DNA of 64,000 nucleotides from Microlunatus sp. Gsoil 973 (GTDB lineage: Bacteria; Actinomycetota; Actinomycetes; Propionibacteriales; Propionibacteriaceae): positions 3,906,001 through 3,970,000 of the forward strand of contig NZ_CP046122.1 of assembly GCF_009707365.1 (NCBI RefSeq), written 5' to 3'. How positions within the stretch are numbered: the stretch's first letter is position 1; each line of letters starts with the position of its first letter. The notes under the pieces are model-generated. The model was not told the origin of the DNA, searched no databases, and saw only the letters and a list, made by a program, of their open reading frames with translations. Shown piece after piece: positions 8,881 to 18,905 of the stretch. A program made the position numbers and the translations under genes.

Positions 8881-9864
8881 TCAGCTCTCCTTCGACTCCA
8901 CGAATCCGCCGATGGGGTCGGGAAGTGCGTCATAGTGCAGGTCTGTTAGGTCCACTCTGTACGAGACCTCCGACACAAGCGCGAAGTTGGGTACGACAGG
9001 GCCGACCAGATCCGGCCTCATCGCGGGAAAGTCGCCCTTGACGTCGTAGGCACGAGGCTGGGAACGAAGCGCCCAGTAAGTCGAGTACAGGTCGGCGTCG
9101 TCGTCCTGCCACCCGAAGCTCGCGAGCCTGGCGTCGACGGCTACCTGGTGGCCACCAGCGATCTTCCGGACCTGGGCAACGACCTGCGGAAGGGTTCGTC
9201 CGCCCTTCGGGGCAGTCCGAGTGAGCTGGATAGACAGCACGCTCAGCGGAACACTGCGAAGTGGGACCAACTGGTCGAGCCCGTGGATGACGTGACGGCG
9301 ACGCTCACTGCTTGTCGTCTTCACCTCGAGGTGAACCGAGTCGAAGGTGAAGTCGTGTTCCTCCGACAGTGGTCCCTGCCATGAGGACGCCGCCGGACCC
9401 GCTCCGATCTGATGGATGAGGTACTCCAGGAAGAGCAGCTCTCCAAGCAGGCCCACCTCCTTCTCGGTGGTCATTGCTCCACGGCTCGCGAACACATTCC
9501 TATGGCGGGCGACGCCAGCGGCGACCGCGGCGGCGAGCGGCATCTTCTCGATCTGGAGTTCGTCGGCAATGGTCGCTAGGAGCCCATACGCCCCGTGAAC
9601 GCTCCCCTCGACTCGGACCGTGAGTTCGGCGTACTCGTCGTCGCCCGCAGAGACTGCGGTGAAGCCGACGTTCTTGAGCTTGGCGACGTCGGGCTCAGGG
9701 GTGTCGTACGGAGTCACCAAAGTAATGAGACCGTTCTTGGGGTCGAGCCGGAGTCGGCATGCCGGCTCCCCCTTGATCGGCAACGCCATGGGCGCACCGG
9801 TGCTCCACAGCTCGTCCAGAGTGGTGAAGGTCAGGTGCCGCGCGTCGTCAGGCGAAATCGTCAT
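8881..9864 (-). CDS. DUF4420 PD-(D/E)XK nuclease subunit
   Basis: A 327-residue protein starting MTISPDDARHLTFTTLDELW; the ATG at 9864 is chosen because an AAGGAA ribosome site sits about 8 bases upstream and because longer starts overlap the previous gene. HDFTFDSVHLEVKTTSS (about residues 150-167) carries the D...ExK catalytic pattern of the restriction endonuclease fold, followed by RHVIHGLDQL, a DUF4420 signature. In the MORC-type restriction clusters this protein is the presumed DNA-cutting component. It lies between the GHKL ATPase (11-base gap) and Z1 genes in one operon. Intact. Confidence 0.88.
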   Translation of the reverse strand: MTISPDDARHLTFTTLDELWSTGAPMALPIKGEPACRLRLDPKNGLITLVTPYDTPEPDVAKLKNVGFTAVSAGDDEYAELTVRVEGSVHGAYGLLATIADELQIEKMPLAAAVAAGVARHRNVFASRGAMTTEKEVGLLGELLFLEYLIHQIGAGPAASSWQGPLSEEHDFTFDSVHLEVKTTSSERRRHVIHGLDQLVPLRSVPLSVLSIQLTRTAPKGGRTLPQVVAQVRKIAGGHQVAVDARLASFGWQDDDADLYSTYWALRSQPRAYDVKGDFPAMRPDLVGPVVPNFALVSEVSYRVDLTDLHYDALPDPIGGFVESKES

Positions 9865-9875
9865 CGGTTCGTTCC

Positions 9876-11375
9876 TTACTCGGCCCGCATGTGCTCTTCG
9901 GTGGCGGCAGCCGCACCAAGGACGCTCTTCCACAGCGCGATCTCGTCCTTGTCTCGTGCGCCGAGGTGCTGTCCCTCGAACACCTGGTGGGTCAACAGAT
10001 AGACGAGCGCCTTGAGAACGGGGGCGTCATTCAAGCTACCGCCGTCGGGGGCGAACAACCTGCGGTAGCGGCTGTTAAGCCATAGCGTCTTTGCTGGGAG
10101 GTCAACGTCGAGAAACTCGCCAGCAGGCATGCGCTTCCACTTGATGTTGACGGCGTCTCCGTCGATGAATGGCAACTCGCTTCCGATTCGCTTCCGAATC
10201 GCTGGCGCGATGCCCTTGTCAGGTCTGATCGCTGGCTTGCGTCGTCGCTTGCGTTTGTTCGCGTCGGTATAGATGGACTCGGCGTCCTGGAGGAAGGTCA
10301 GGAACGTGGTGCCGTCCGAGGCTTCCGCCTTGTTGATCGCGTCGTGAAAGACGGGCTCGAATTTCAGCCCGCTCTTCTCCGGGTTCATGGTGACGAAGGG
10401 GCCTCCGGTGGCTTCGAGGACCACTCGCGCGAGCTGGCGCGCAGGTGTTGGCGTCGCGGTGTCCGACCAGCCGCCGATCTGGAGTAGGCGATCGTTGCGG
10501 TAGATGTAGAAGCCCTGGAACTGTTCTCCGCTCTTGGTGCCGATCCGGAATCCCGTCACGTCGGACTTGGCGGGCCAGATATGACAGGTGAGCTTCACCC
10601 GGCTATCGCCGACCCTCGCGACCAGATCCTTGGGATACTCGGGATGTCCGGACGTCGCATAGCCGAACGGGTCGATGGGCAGGATCGGAACGCCGGGGCC
10701 GGCGAGGGCTTCGCCGCGTTCATCGATCAGTACGTCGATCTCGAGCCGCTTGGAGGCGAGCAGTCTGTGGAACGTGACGCCGAGGTGCGATCTGAGCGCA
10801 TCGTTGCGTGTGGACAGCCAGCTCCGTGCCTCATCCCGGTTGCGTCCGCGGTAAGCGTTGCGGACGTCTGTCCAGACGATCGACGTTCCCAGCTCCGAGC
10901 CGAGGACGATCTGCCTGTCGGCAGCGCGCTCAGCCGCGGCGTCGGCGGACAACACCTCGCAGGTGAAGTCCTTGGAGAAGTCTGCGCGGCGAATGCGGCG
11001 CCCTACGGGCGTTGCGCCGTAACTGGTGGACCAAACCGTCAGGACGTCGCTGTGGCCGAACGAAGCCGCCTTCAGGCCCATCCCGAAGTGTCCGAGGTCC
11101 CCGTCAGAGTAGTCGCGCTGGTGGCCGATCGTCATGGCCGCATTGGCCGCAGCTGCATCGATGCCCTTGCCGTTGTCGAGGACCTCGACCTGGGCCAGGC
11201 GATCGTTGCGGGTCAGGAGTCTGATCGAAACGCGCGATGCGCCGGCGTCGATGCTGTTGTCGACCAGGTCGGCGATCGCCGACTCCAGGGTGTGGTTGGC
11301 GCCCAGGCTCTTAACGAGTCCGGCGTCAGGGGCGAGTTTGATCCGCTCGATGACATCATTCGAGGCGATCACCAT
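9876..11375 (-). CDS. GHKL (MORC/MutL/HSP90-like) ATPase
   Basis: A 499-residue protein with a complete N-terminal GHKL ATP site: N-box IADLVDNSIDAGAS (about residues 33-46), G1 box VLDNGKGID (about 69-77), and G2 box GHFGMGLKAASF (about 95-106). The C-terminal half is less characteristic. Such ATPases are the defining member of the MORC-type restriction-like clusters, where they probably act as an ATP-driven DNA clamp that licenses the linked nuclease. The ATG overlaps the end of the DUF499 gene by 7 bases, so translation is coupled. Intact. Confidence 0.9.
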   Translation of the reverse strand: MVIASNDVIERIKLAPDAGLVKSLGANHTLESAIADLVDNSIDAGASRVSIRLLTRNDRLAQVEVLDNGKGIDAAAANAAMTIGHQRDYSDGDLGHFGMGLKAASFGHSDVLTVWSTSYGATPVGRRIRRADFSKDFTCEVLSADAAAERAADRQIVLGSELGTSIVWTDVRNAYRGRNRDEARSWLSTRNDALRSHLGVTFHRLLASKRLEIDVLIDERGEALAGPGVPILPIDPFGYATSGHPEYPKDLVARVGDSRVKLTCHIWPAKSDVTGFRIGTKSGEQFQGFYIYRNDRLLQIGGWSDTATPTPARQLARVVLEATGGPFVTMNPEKSGLKFEPVFHDAINKAEASDGTTFLTFLQDAESIYTDANKRKRRRKPAIRPDKGIAPAIRKRIGSELPFIDGDAVNIKWKRMPAGEFLDVDLPAKTLWLNSRYRRLFAPDGGSLNDAPVLKALVYLLTHQVFEGQHLGARDKDEIALWKSVLGAAAATEEHMRAE

Positions 11376-14300
11376 TCGACGTCCTCGAAGTCGCTCTTGT
11401 CGAAGCCGAGGACGCTGCTGTTCTCACGGACGGTCCGGGCGACGGCCTCGGAGAATCCGTCGCTGTTCTCAGCGCTGACTTCCAGCACGATGGAGATGTT
11501 CTCGGCGCCAGGCGCCAAGACGATGTGGCGGACGACTTCCTCGATGACCTCGCGCAGCTTGCCGGCAATCGCTTCGGGAGCCGTCGCTTCGACCTCGTAG
11601 CGGCCCTCGTATCGAGCGCGCTCAACCACGGAGCCATCGTCAGAGGACAACTGGGGGGTGCTGGCGGGCTGCGTGGGCGTGCTCAGTGACGGCGCTGTCG
11701 TCGCAGGCTCAGTGACTGGGGTGCTGGGTTCGGTGGCGTCCTGTTCCCGTGCTCGTTGTGCCGTGGCGACGTGAGGGGCCACGAGGTAGGTGTCGTCTGT
11801 GACTACGGCCGGACCGTCCTCGATCGGGACGGTGAGGCCGTTGAAGTCTCCGGTAGCCGAGTCGTAGTCGTCGGCCAGAGCGAACCCGGTCTGCGGCCAA
11901 ACGATGTCCAGCGCGACGTCTTCGATCGCACGGATCAGGACGGTCTTGTCGCGGAGGCGCGGGAGGTAGAGGTACTTGGTGTAGTAGTCCCAGAGGTCAC
12001 CGACCCGAATGCGGCCCTGGTTCCAGACACGGTGGAGCTTGGAGTCGAGGTCGTGGCGGATTGTCGCCGGCGCGATCTGTACGCGGAGCACATCCTCCTT
12101 GACAAGCTTCTTCCCCGTCCGGACGCCGAGGTGGTCGTCCTCGCCGTCGGCGCGCACGACCGAGATGCTGAACGGCTCGTTGTCGCCTCGATCACGCGGA
12201 TAGAGAGCCCAGATCCAGCTGGTTCCGATCCGCTGCGATACGACCTTGTTGGTCTCGTCGACCTTCGCGCTCGCGAGGGCGACGCGCTGCTGGGTGAGGT
12301 CGAGGTGGTCCTTGTCCCTGACGACGCTGCGCCAGGCCAGATGCTGTCGGACAATCGACTCAAGTTCGGCGTACCGCTGTTCGTCTGCGACGAGGAAGAC
12401 CAAGGTGTTCCGTCGCTCGCGGCTGGCGCTGCCACGGTTGGCCACGATATCGCGAGCGAACCTGATGGCGCGCGAGTCGGTGTCCTTGTTCTTGTGGGTG
12501 AACCGCGGGTGCACGTACACGAGTCGGACGGCTTCGGCCTCGGGGACATCAGACGCGTCCTCGGGGGCGACGATGGCGCCCGCGAAGTCGGCTCCAGCCT
12601 GTCCGGCTTGCCTGAGCCGGGTAATGACCTCGGCCCAAACGTCGTCTTCGTGCAGGTTCGCGGCGCGCTCGTTGACCGTGCGGTTCAGGGACGGTTGCAG
12701 GTCGTACCAGTACCGAACGCCCTCGGAGAACAGGTACGTTGCCCGGTCGCTCAACATTTGAAGCGCCGACCCGAAGTTGCCGACTGTGTCACCGGGCATC
12801 GCAACGCCGAGGAAGACGTTGTTGCGCTCGATTCCCTTGTGGGCGCTCTGTAAAGTCGCTGCGGAGCCGAGGAAGGCGGCCCGTGCAATGCGTCGGGTGA
12901 GGCCGCGTTTGCCGAACAGCGGTCGTTCCTTGTCGATCTGGAACGGAAGGCTGTCAGTTCCGTCGACGTCCGAGTCGATGACTGAACGCCATTGCACATC
13001 GACGTACTGCGTCAACTCGCCCAAAACCTGATCGGCCGCGATCGGGACGGAGCCGGGCATGATCAGAGGCGAGTCGTCCCCAGCGTCATAGAGCTCCTTG
13101 ACGACACCGCTCATCAGCCGCAGAACTCCGCGTGTGCGCTGGAACCGTTCCTGGGTCGACCAGTCCTCGTACAGGCGGGCGAAGAGTTCCGGGTGGATCG
13201 GGTACGCGGAGCGGATCTTCCGCTCGTAGGCGTTCTCGGTGGTCTCCCGAGGGAACTCGCCCTGGTGCTCGCGATAGAAGGTGACGAACTTCCTCGCGGT
13301 CGCGGCCACCTGGCGAGAGGCCTGAGCGTCGGGCGGCTCGAAGAGTCGGCGGCGCACGATCTCGAACGACTCCTGCGCCGACGCGGGATGCCACTGGTGG
13401 GCCACCCGTCCGACGACATGTTCGAGCCGGCGCAGCGCTGCGCGACCTCGTTCCCCACCAGTCTCGAGATCCGAGGCGACGGACTCCAAGGTGGCCCCGT
13501 CAGGCTCACGCCGTACGTCGCTTGCCGGAATGGATACGAGAAGGAGCGCGCCGGGTGTCGCGGCGACCGCCTCGGTCAGAAGCTGGGCGAAAGTGAACTG
13601 GGTCTCGAAGCTGCCGCCCGGCAGGTCGTCGTCCCCGAGCTGCCGCGCGTAGGCGACCCACTCGTCGATGAGGATCACGCAGGGCGAGTATCGCGAGAGA
13701 AGTTCTCTCAGATGGTCGCCAGGGCTCGTGCTGTTCCTATCCGAATCGGCCACCAGGTCGAAGGCCTCCTTACCACCGAGCTGTCGGGCGATCTCGCCCC
13801 ACATGGTCCGCACGGTGAGGCCGTCCCGCTGACGCGCTTGTCCGGCGGCAATCTCGTTCCCCACCAACGCGACGCGCCGGATCGTCCGGTCGCCGTCGGC
13901 AAGCCCAGCGGAGTGGAGAATCTCCTGGATCTCCTGCGGCAGCCCGGCTGCGGGCACCGACGAGAACAGGTGCCAGACCGCGAGCATCGAGTGTGTCTTG
14001 CCGCCTCCGAAGGTGGTCTGAAGGTTGATGACCGGTGCCGCGGCGGCGGCGCCAGCAACGCGGTTAGCGGCTTGGGTGAGAAGATCCTTGAGTCCTGCGG
14101 TGAGGAAGGTGCGGCGGAAGAACTCGACTGGGTCGGAGTACTCCGCCGAGGTGGTTCCTGTCTCGTGCGCCACCGAGTGAAGGTTGGCTGCGAACTCAGA
14201 CTCCTTGAAGCGTCCGCTGAGGATGTCGGGGTGGGGTAGGAGCACCTCGCGCCACGGTGTCAGCGCGACGTCGCCAAGCCCGGAAATCGAGGTGCTCTCG

Positions 14301-14773
14301 CGGACGTCTCGCCTTGTCTCGGCCTCGATCTGGGCTCGCTGGAGGTCCGTTCGGTCAGCCTTGATCCGGTCGGCAGCCGCCGGCTGATCCGCCGCTCGCA
14401 ACAACCGCTCGGCCGTGTCCAACGCTCGATAGGTGTCGTCGAAGTTGAACGGAGCGCCGTGCGCCGCACGGTTGCGAATGTCGCGAAGCTCGCCAGCCAG
14501 GTTCTGCTCAGCTCGCGAAAGCGCGGAGGAGAACGGGAAGCCGAGAGCGCCCAGGCGCTCGGTCATAACTCGGAGTTGCAGCGATAGGTCGGTCTGGGCG
14601 TACAGGAATCCGGCCTTGTCGTTCTCCTTTTGCTCGTCGAGCACGCGAAGGATCGCAGGCCACTCCGCGCCGACGGGCACGTGAGGCGCGAGCTGACGCG
14701 CGACGAAGGGGCCGAGTGCCTCAGCGGTGATCTCAAGAGCGCGCGTGACGCGCTCGCGGTTGCTCATAGCCAC
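11369..14773 (-). CDS. DUF499 AAA+ ATPase with N-terminal Swt1-like HEPN domain
   Basis: A 1134-residue protein; GTG 14773 is preferred because GAGGAGG lies 6 bases upstream. The N-terminal ~150 residues look like a Swt1-family HEPN domain, with the R-x4-H signature in RDIRNRAAHGAPF (about residue 100). The DUF499 (COG1483) ATPase follows: Walker A TTFGGGKTHSML near residue 260 and Walker B CVILIDEWVAYARQ near 355. DUF499 proteins are typically encoded next to DUF1156 methylases in putative defence cassettes, as here (11-base gap). The tail (about 975-1040) is rich in Thr/Pro/Ser, a linker before a final globular segment. Intact; the ATP-dependent core of the methylase module. Confidence 0.9.
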   Translation of the reverse strand: MAMSNRERVTRALEITAEALGPFVARQLAPHVPVGAEWPAILRVLDEQKENDKAGFLYAQTDLSLQLRVMTERLGALGFPFSSALSRAEQNLAGELRDIRNRAAHGAPFNFDDTYRALDTAERLLRAADQPAAADRIKADRTDLQRAQIEAETRRDVRESTSISGLGDVALTPWREVLLPHPDILSGRFKESEFAANLHSVAHETGTTSAEYSDPVEFFRRTFLTAGLKDLLTQAANRVAGAAAAAPVINLQTTFGGGKTHSMLAVWHLFSSVPAAGLPQEIQEILHSAGLADGDRTIRRVALVGNEIAAGQARQRDGLTVRTMWGEIARQLGGKEAFDLVADSDRNSTSPGDHLRELLSRYSPCVILIDEWVAYARQLGDDDLPGGSFETQFTFAQLLTEAVAATPGALLLVSIPASDVRREPDGATLESVASDLETGGERGRAALRRLEHVVGRVAHQWHPASAQESFEIVRRRLFEPPDAQASRQVAATARKFVTFYREHQGEFPRETTENAYERKIRSAYPIHPELFARLYEDWSTQERFQRTRGVLRLMSGVVKELYDAGDDSPLIMPGSVPIAADQVLGELTQYVDVQWRSVIDSDVDGTDSLPFQIDKERPLFGKRGLTRRIARAAFLGSAATLQSAHKGIERNNVFLGVAMPGDTVGNFGSALQMLSDRATYLFSEGVRYWYDLQPSLNRTVNERAANLHEDDVWAEVITRLRQAGQAGADFAGAIVAPEDASDVPEAEAVRLVYVHPRFTHKNKDTDSRAIRFARDIVANRGSASRERRNTLVFLVADEQRYAELESIVRQHLAWRSVVRDKDHLDLTQQRVALASAKVDETNKVVSQRIGTSWIWALYPRDRGDNEPFSISVVRADGEDDHLGVRTGKKLVKEDVLRVQIAPATIRHDLDSKLHRVWNQGRIRVGDLWDYYTKYLYLPRLRDKTVLIRAIEDVALDIVWPQTGFALADDYDSATGDFNGLTVPIEDGPAVVTDDTYLVAPHVATAQRAREQDATEPSTPVTEPATTAPSLSTPTQPASTPQLSSDDGSVVERARYEGRYEVEATAPEAIAGKLREVIEEVVRHIVLAPGAENISIVLEVSAENSDGFSEAVARTVRENSSVLGFDKSDFEDVEW

Positions 14774-14784
14774 CCGATGCCTCC

Positions 14785-17596
14785 TCAGTCGCCCAATTCT
14801 TCGTCAAGAACGAGCATGGCCTGCTCCGTCGCCTTGGGTGCGGCACTTGCGTGAGCCTTGGCAGCCGAAGTGACCTCGGGCCAGGACGTCACGAGTGCGT
14901 TGAACATGCCGGCGACCTGGACCATCGACCGCTTCTCGGCGAGGGAGAACACTAGATAGGCCAGCTCCTTCACCGCCTCCACTTCGACCCGCGTCGACGC
15001 ACCGTCGAGGATCCGGCCCCCCTCGGCGAGACCGCTCTCATCAAGCGCCTTCACCATGTGCATGGCCACCTCCCAGAGCGTGATGTGCTCGTCGCGCTCG
15101 GGACGGTACGAGTTGGGGAGTTCGGCCGTCGTCAACAGGCGCACTTCACCCGCCTTGGAGTACACCGCTCCCGAACGGTCGAGGCCCTTGACGGACGTGT
15201 TGTAAGCACCCGCAAGCGTCTCAGCCTCGCCGTATCCCGCCTTGTCGAACCCGTGCGTCGCGAACCACTTCACACACCAGCGCGTGTCTGTGTCGAAGTC
15301 GCCCTCCTGGTCCGACAAGACCTCTGCCAGGATCGCGTTGATCAGCTGCAACGCCTCGCGGACCGTTACGTTCCTACCGTTCGGCTCCACGACGCGGCTG
15401 TACCTGGAGAACACCGCCATTCCTGGGCCGATCGCCGCCTGTGCTAAGTCAACGGGCGCGATTGCTCCCTGCTGGAGTTCCCTCAGCTTCCCGGGGAGTT
15501 CCTCTCGCAGCATATCGATGTATTCGCGTCGGTCTGTAATCGGAGCATCCGACTCGCGGGGACGGAGCGATAGGACAATTGACGTTGCGAGAGCATTCGA
15601 GCCGATGCTGCGGAGTCGATTGGCCATCTCGGAGCGGATTGGCCAAGTCGATGTGATCTCCCATCCGGACTGGATCATCGCCTCCAGCAGAGTTTCCCAG
15701 CCCGTCGATGCCTCGCCGTCTGACGTGGACTCGCTCTGCTTGAACGCGTAATAGACGGTGATCGGATACATTGGCGAGGCAGACTGTCGTGCCAACGCGA
15801 ACACATTGCGGAACCCGTCTTCGAAGAATCGGCGTGCGCCTGACATGCCGCTGTGCCGCGATGGTTCTGCGACTAACTCCCTCAGCCTTCGGCACAAGCA
15901 TTGTTGCGAAGAGGCTTGGGTGAATCGCGCGAAGCGATTTTCGGAGCCAAACGTAGAAGAGGTCGCTGAGCGCTGCGTATCCGACGTTGCTGTAGTAGGG
16001 CGGGTCCGTCGAGATCACGACATCCGCGTAAGACCGCGAAGCGGCATCGGCCTGCGTAGCGACGCCTGGCTCACCCTTCGGCAAACTGGCGAGCGCGCGC
16101 TCGACCCAAACGATGCTTGAAGCGATGTCTGCTCCAGCATTACCAAAGGGGTTGGACTCCACAAAGTCTGAGGCCATCTGCAGTTTCGGCCCGGCGAAGG
16201 CGCTGCGCTCATATTCTTTGGCAGGCCCGTTATCCCATGTGGTCAATCGCGAGTGACGGTCCACGAAGCGTGACATCCCGATCGCCAGATACGTCGCGAC
16301 GGCATCGGCATACGCCTCGGCGCCGATGCCACCGTCGGCGAGCCTGTCGCCCGCGTCCACGTCTGACCCGCGTGCATCAGCGAGCACCTCCTCGCGCGCA
16401 GCAACAACCAAGTCACTGAATGTCGAGAGCGCAACAAGTTGGCGGTTTGTGAATAGCTGAGACCATTCCGTGTAGCCGTATCCCTGGACGCGAAAGCCCA
16501 AAGCCGATTCGGGTAGCGTCCCGGTGGGAAGCGCCGTGGGCGGTGCGACCACTGCCGACATCTCTTGAACCTCGTCCGGCGTGACGTAGATCCGCCCGCG
16601 ATCGCCTTCGGCCACAACCGCCATGAGCTGAGCCCCGAGCCGTCCGGCTTTGCCTTCTGCTCGGATGTATGCGGCAGGAGCCACAGCGTCACATGCGACG
16701 CAACGACCGTTGCCGCCTGACGATGTGCCGTCTCGGTCTTTCGCTGTCGCGCCTGCCGAGCCGTGTCCGACCGAAAACTCCACACGCTTGCCGCTCGGCG
16801 TCTCAGGGTCGGCGACGACCGTCGGTACGACGTACGCTTCCTTCCCTTTCTTCTTCCCTAGCCACCACGATCGAGCAAGTGGCATCTCGATCCCGCAGGC
16901 GGGATTCGGACATGTGACGGATCGCGCCCAGATCCACGCGATGACCGTGGCCTTTGTTTGGTCCGGCAGCGTCACCTTTGGATAGACATGGCCGATGCGC
17001 TTCTGCGCCTCGTCGCGCATCCATCTACCGTATGCACGTACATCCGCAGCGAGGCCCTCAGCGAGGCTCCACTGACGGATTTCAGACTCCGCTAGGCCGG
17101 GAAACACCGGCGGACGGTCTCGGAACCTGGGAGGAATCTCGATGAGCGCCTTGTTGATCAACACCGCGACCGGGTTCAGGTCTGAGGCCTGGGCCCGAAG
17201 CCCCAGTCTCTGAGCTTCAAGCGGGATCGTCCCGCCACCAGCAAACGGGTCGAGAATCGGCGGCGGATTACCGCCAGTGGACTTCAGAATTTCGGCGAGC
17301 GCGTCGGCGAAGACCGTCTCGTCTCGGATGTTGTCCCAGTCGACCAGCCGCTCAATAAGCCCGTGCAAACGCTCGCGCTCGCGCCGTTGGTCGGCCTCAG
17401 TCGGGAACTCATCTGGCCGGGCGCTCGGATCGTCGACCAACTGCGCGAAGAGCACGGCTCGGGCCGCAGTCAAGGGACGGCGCGCCCACCACAGATGCAG
17501 CGTCGACGGATGACCATGCCGGATGGATTTTTCGCGCGTCGCCTGCTTGTTGATCGCCTCTAGCGGCAGCGACACCTCGATGAGCTTGCGCTTCAA
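14785..17596 (-). pseudogene. DUF1156 DNA methylase with Zn-ribbon, single-base frameshift
   Basis: The N-terminal frame has the DUF1156 (COG1743) hallmark PLEAINKQATREKSIRHGHP and HLWWARRPLTAARAVLFA, then the SAM-binding motif ILDPFAGGGTIPLEA, an inserted Zn-ribbon (CPNPAC and CVAC), and the catalytic motif STDPPYY. About 90 bases later the frame is lost, and the remainder continues in another frame from ELVAEPSRHSGMSGARRFFEDG to the end. Deleting one C from 15879-15881 joins the halves into a 936-residue protein without another stop. I place the start at TTG 17596, with AAGGAA just upstream; ATG 17647 is an alternative. Predicted adenine or cytosine N-methylation activity; as sequenced the enzyme stops shortly after the catalytic DPPY, so it is probably inactive unless the indel is an assembly error. 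Confidence 0.88.
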
Positions 17597-17675
17597 CCTG
17601 TTCCTTCGACTCGACCCCAACGCGGAGCCGACCGCCCCACAACACATACGTACCAGGGGGAGTCCACAGAACCCG

Positions 17676-18095
17676 TTATGAGCTGGCTTGCCCCGATCGG
17701 ACAGCCGCCACGACGCGATCTGCTGCGCACCCCGGGTCTTCATGCTCCCAGATCCGGACCACCTTCCACCCGAGTTCGGCAAGATGCATGTCAGTTTCGC
17801 GGTCGCGCTCGACGTTGCGAGCCAGCTTCGTCGCCCACCAAGCGGCGTTGCTCTTCGGCTCGGTCTTGTGCTCGGGACAGGAGTGCCAGAAGCACCCGTC
17901 TACGAATACAGCGACCTTCTGTCGCGGGAACAGGATGTCCGCTCGCCTGCGATGGAGGCCGGGCAGGACGGCATCGACGCGATACCGCAGGCCCCGCGCA
18001 TGTAAGAGCCGGCGCAGAGCCCATTCCCCGGCCGTGTCCCGCGTGCGCTGACGCGACATCCGAAGTGACGTCCGGCGATCCGTGCTCGTCCCCAC
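17676..18095 (-). CDS. vsr: Very-short-patch mismatch endonuclease Vsr
   Basis: Nicks T:G mismatches formed by deamination of 5-methylcytosine, starting short-patch repair. The family core is present: ALRRLLHARGLRYRVD, RADILFPRQKVAVFVDGCFW (the Asp and HxxC/H active-site region), HSCPEH, WWATKLARNVERDRE, and LGWKVVRIWEHED. GTG 18095 gives 139 residues, normal for Vsr, with GAGGAG 10 bases upstream inside the previous gene; ATG 18059 (127 residues) is the other option. It sits beside a C5-cytosine methyltransferase gene, the usual partner. Intact. Confidence 0.92.
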   Translation of the reverse strand: MGTSTDRRTSLRMSRQRTRDTAGEWALRRLLHARGLRYRVDAVLPGLHRRRADILFPRQKVAVFVDGCFWHSCPEHKTEPKSNAAWWATKLARNVERDRETDMHLAELGWKVVRIWEHEDPGCAADRVVAAVRSGQASS

Positions 18096-18099
18096 CGGT

Positions 18100-18801
18100 T
18101 CACGACTCCTCGAAGATGGAGAGCAACCCGCTCCACTTGCCCAGGTCCGGCGCGGGAATGCTGAAGGCAGCGTACGGGCAGTCCTCGGCGAGACACTGTC
18201 CGCCGGCGAAGAGCTGAACGCCGCCCAGGACCAGCTCGTCCGCCAGACCCGTCGGCCGAAGGATTCGTAATACGGGCCCCTCAACGGAGGCAGCCGTGAT
18301 TACCTGCTCGTCACGAGTGAGGAACACGTGTGCGCCGGCCGCCTGGGCCTCGAGCAGCAAGTCGCGGTCAGCCCCGTCCGGGATGCCGGTGACTGATCCG
18401 AGCGCCGGCAGCGAGCCCTCCGAGGGCGCCGGCACACTCCAGTCCCCGCACTGAAATGCCAAGCTCTGCGCCAACGCGTCGACCGCCGGCCCACGAGTGG
18501 CGAGGAACCGCTCGGAGAGTCGTTTCGCGTCGGTACGCGACCTCGGCGTCACGATGAACCGAATGTCACGGAGCATCCAGATGTCAACGATGGCGCCGAG
18601 CGCGAGCAACTCCCCTTTGTAGTCTTCCGGGACCTCGAGGTCCGCGGCGTTGATGAGTTCGGCACCGTGTTGCTGCAGGTCGATCAGCACGTTCGAGTCG
18701 AGCGCGACGACCAGCGGCCCGTGATAGCCCGGAGGCAGCAGAGCGGGAACCGCATCATGGCAGAAACCGATACCGCCGTCGGCCGTCACCTCGTGCAACA
18801 C
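18100..18801 (-). CDS. PIN-domain-like protein
   Basis: A 233-residue protein with an early conserved Asp in PLVVALDSNVLIDLQQHG (about residues 30-47), a middle segment LRDIRFIVTPRSR, and a C-terminal acidic cluster GIPDGADRDLLLEAQAAG and HVFLTRDEQVI. These are the expected positions of the PIN RNase acidic triad or tetrad. It is the first gene of the leftward operon, followed by vsr after 4 bases, and is divergent from the cytosine methyltransferase gene. No antitoxin-like partner is visible. PIN fold likely; substrate unknown. A GTG start is used. Confidence 0.75.
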   Translation of the reverse strand: MLHEVTADGGIGFCHDAVPALLPPGYHGPLVVALDSNVLIDLQQHGAELINAADLEVPEDYKGELLALGAIVDIWMLRDIRFIVTPRSRTDAKRLSERFLATRGPAVDALAQSLAFQCGDWSVPAPSEGSLPALGSVTGIPDGADRDLLLEAQAAGAHVFLTRDEQVITAASVEGPVLRILRPTGLADELVLGGVQLFAGGQCLAEDCPYAAFSIPAPDLGKWSGLLSIFEES

Positions 18802-18905
18802 ACTTCGAGCCTACGAGTCCGTCGCAGGTTGCGAGTATGGTGTCGCCGGCGAGTCTCACCGAGCTACCGCATAAATGTCGTGCGGGCCGGCTAAAGTTCA
18901 GTGCC
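18802..18905. promoter_or_regulatory. Divergent promoter region of the defence operon and dcm
   Basis: A 104-base intergenic region between two divergent transcription units. Toward dcm, TAAAGT at 18890-18895 fits the actinobacterial TAnnnT -10 pattern, about 10 bases before the chosen ATG, suggesting a short or absent leader. Toward the leftward operon, TAGGCT on the minus strand lies about 15 bases before GTG 18801. No convincing -35 boxes are visible. Assigned by pattern only. Confidence 0.4.

Noticed and set aside
12992-14239. A 415-codon + frame opposite DUF499
   Set aside because: Shadow of DUF499, whose frame holds the P-loop and Walker B.
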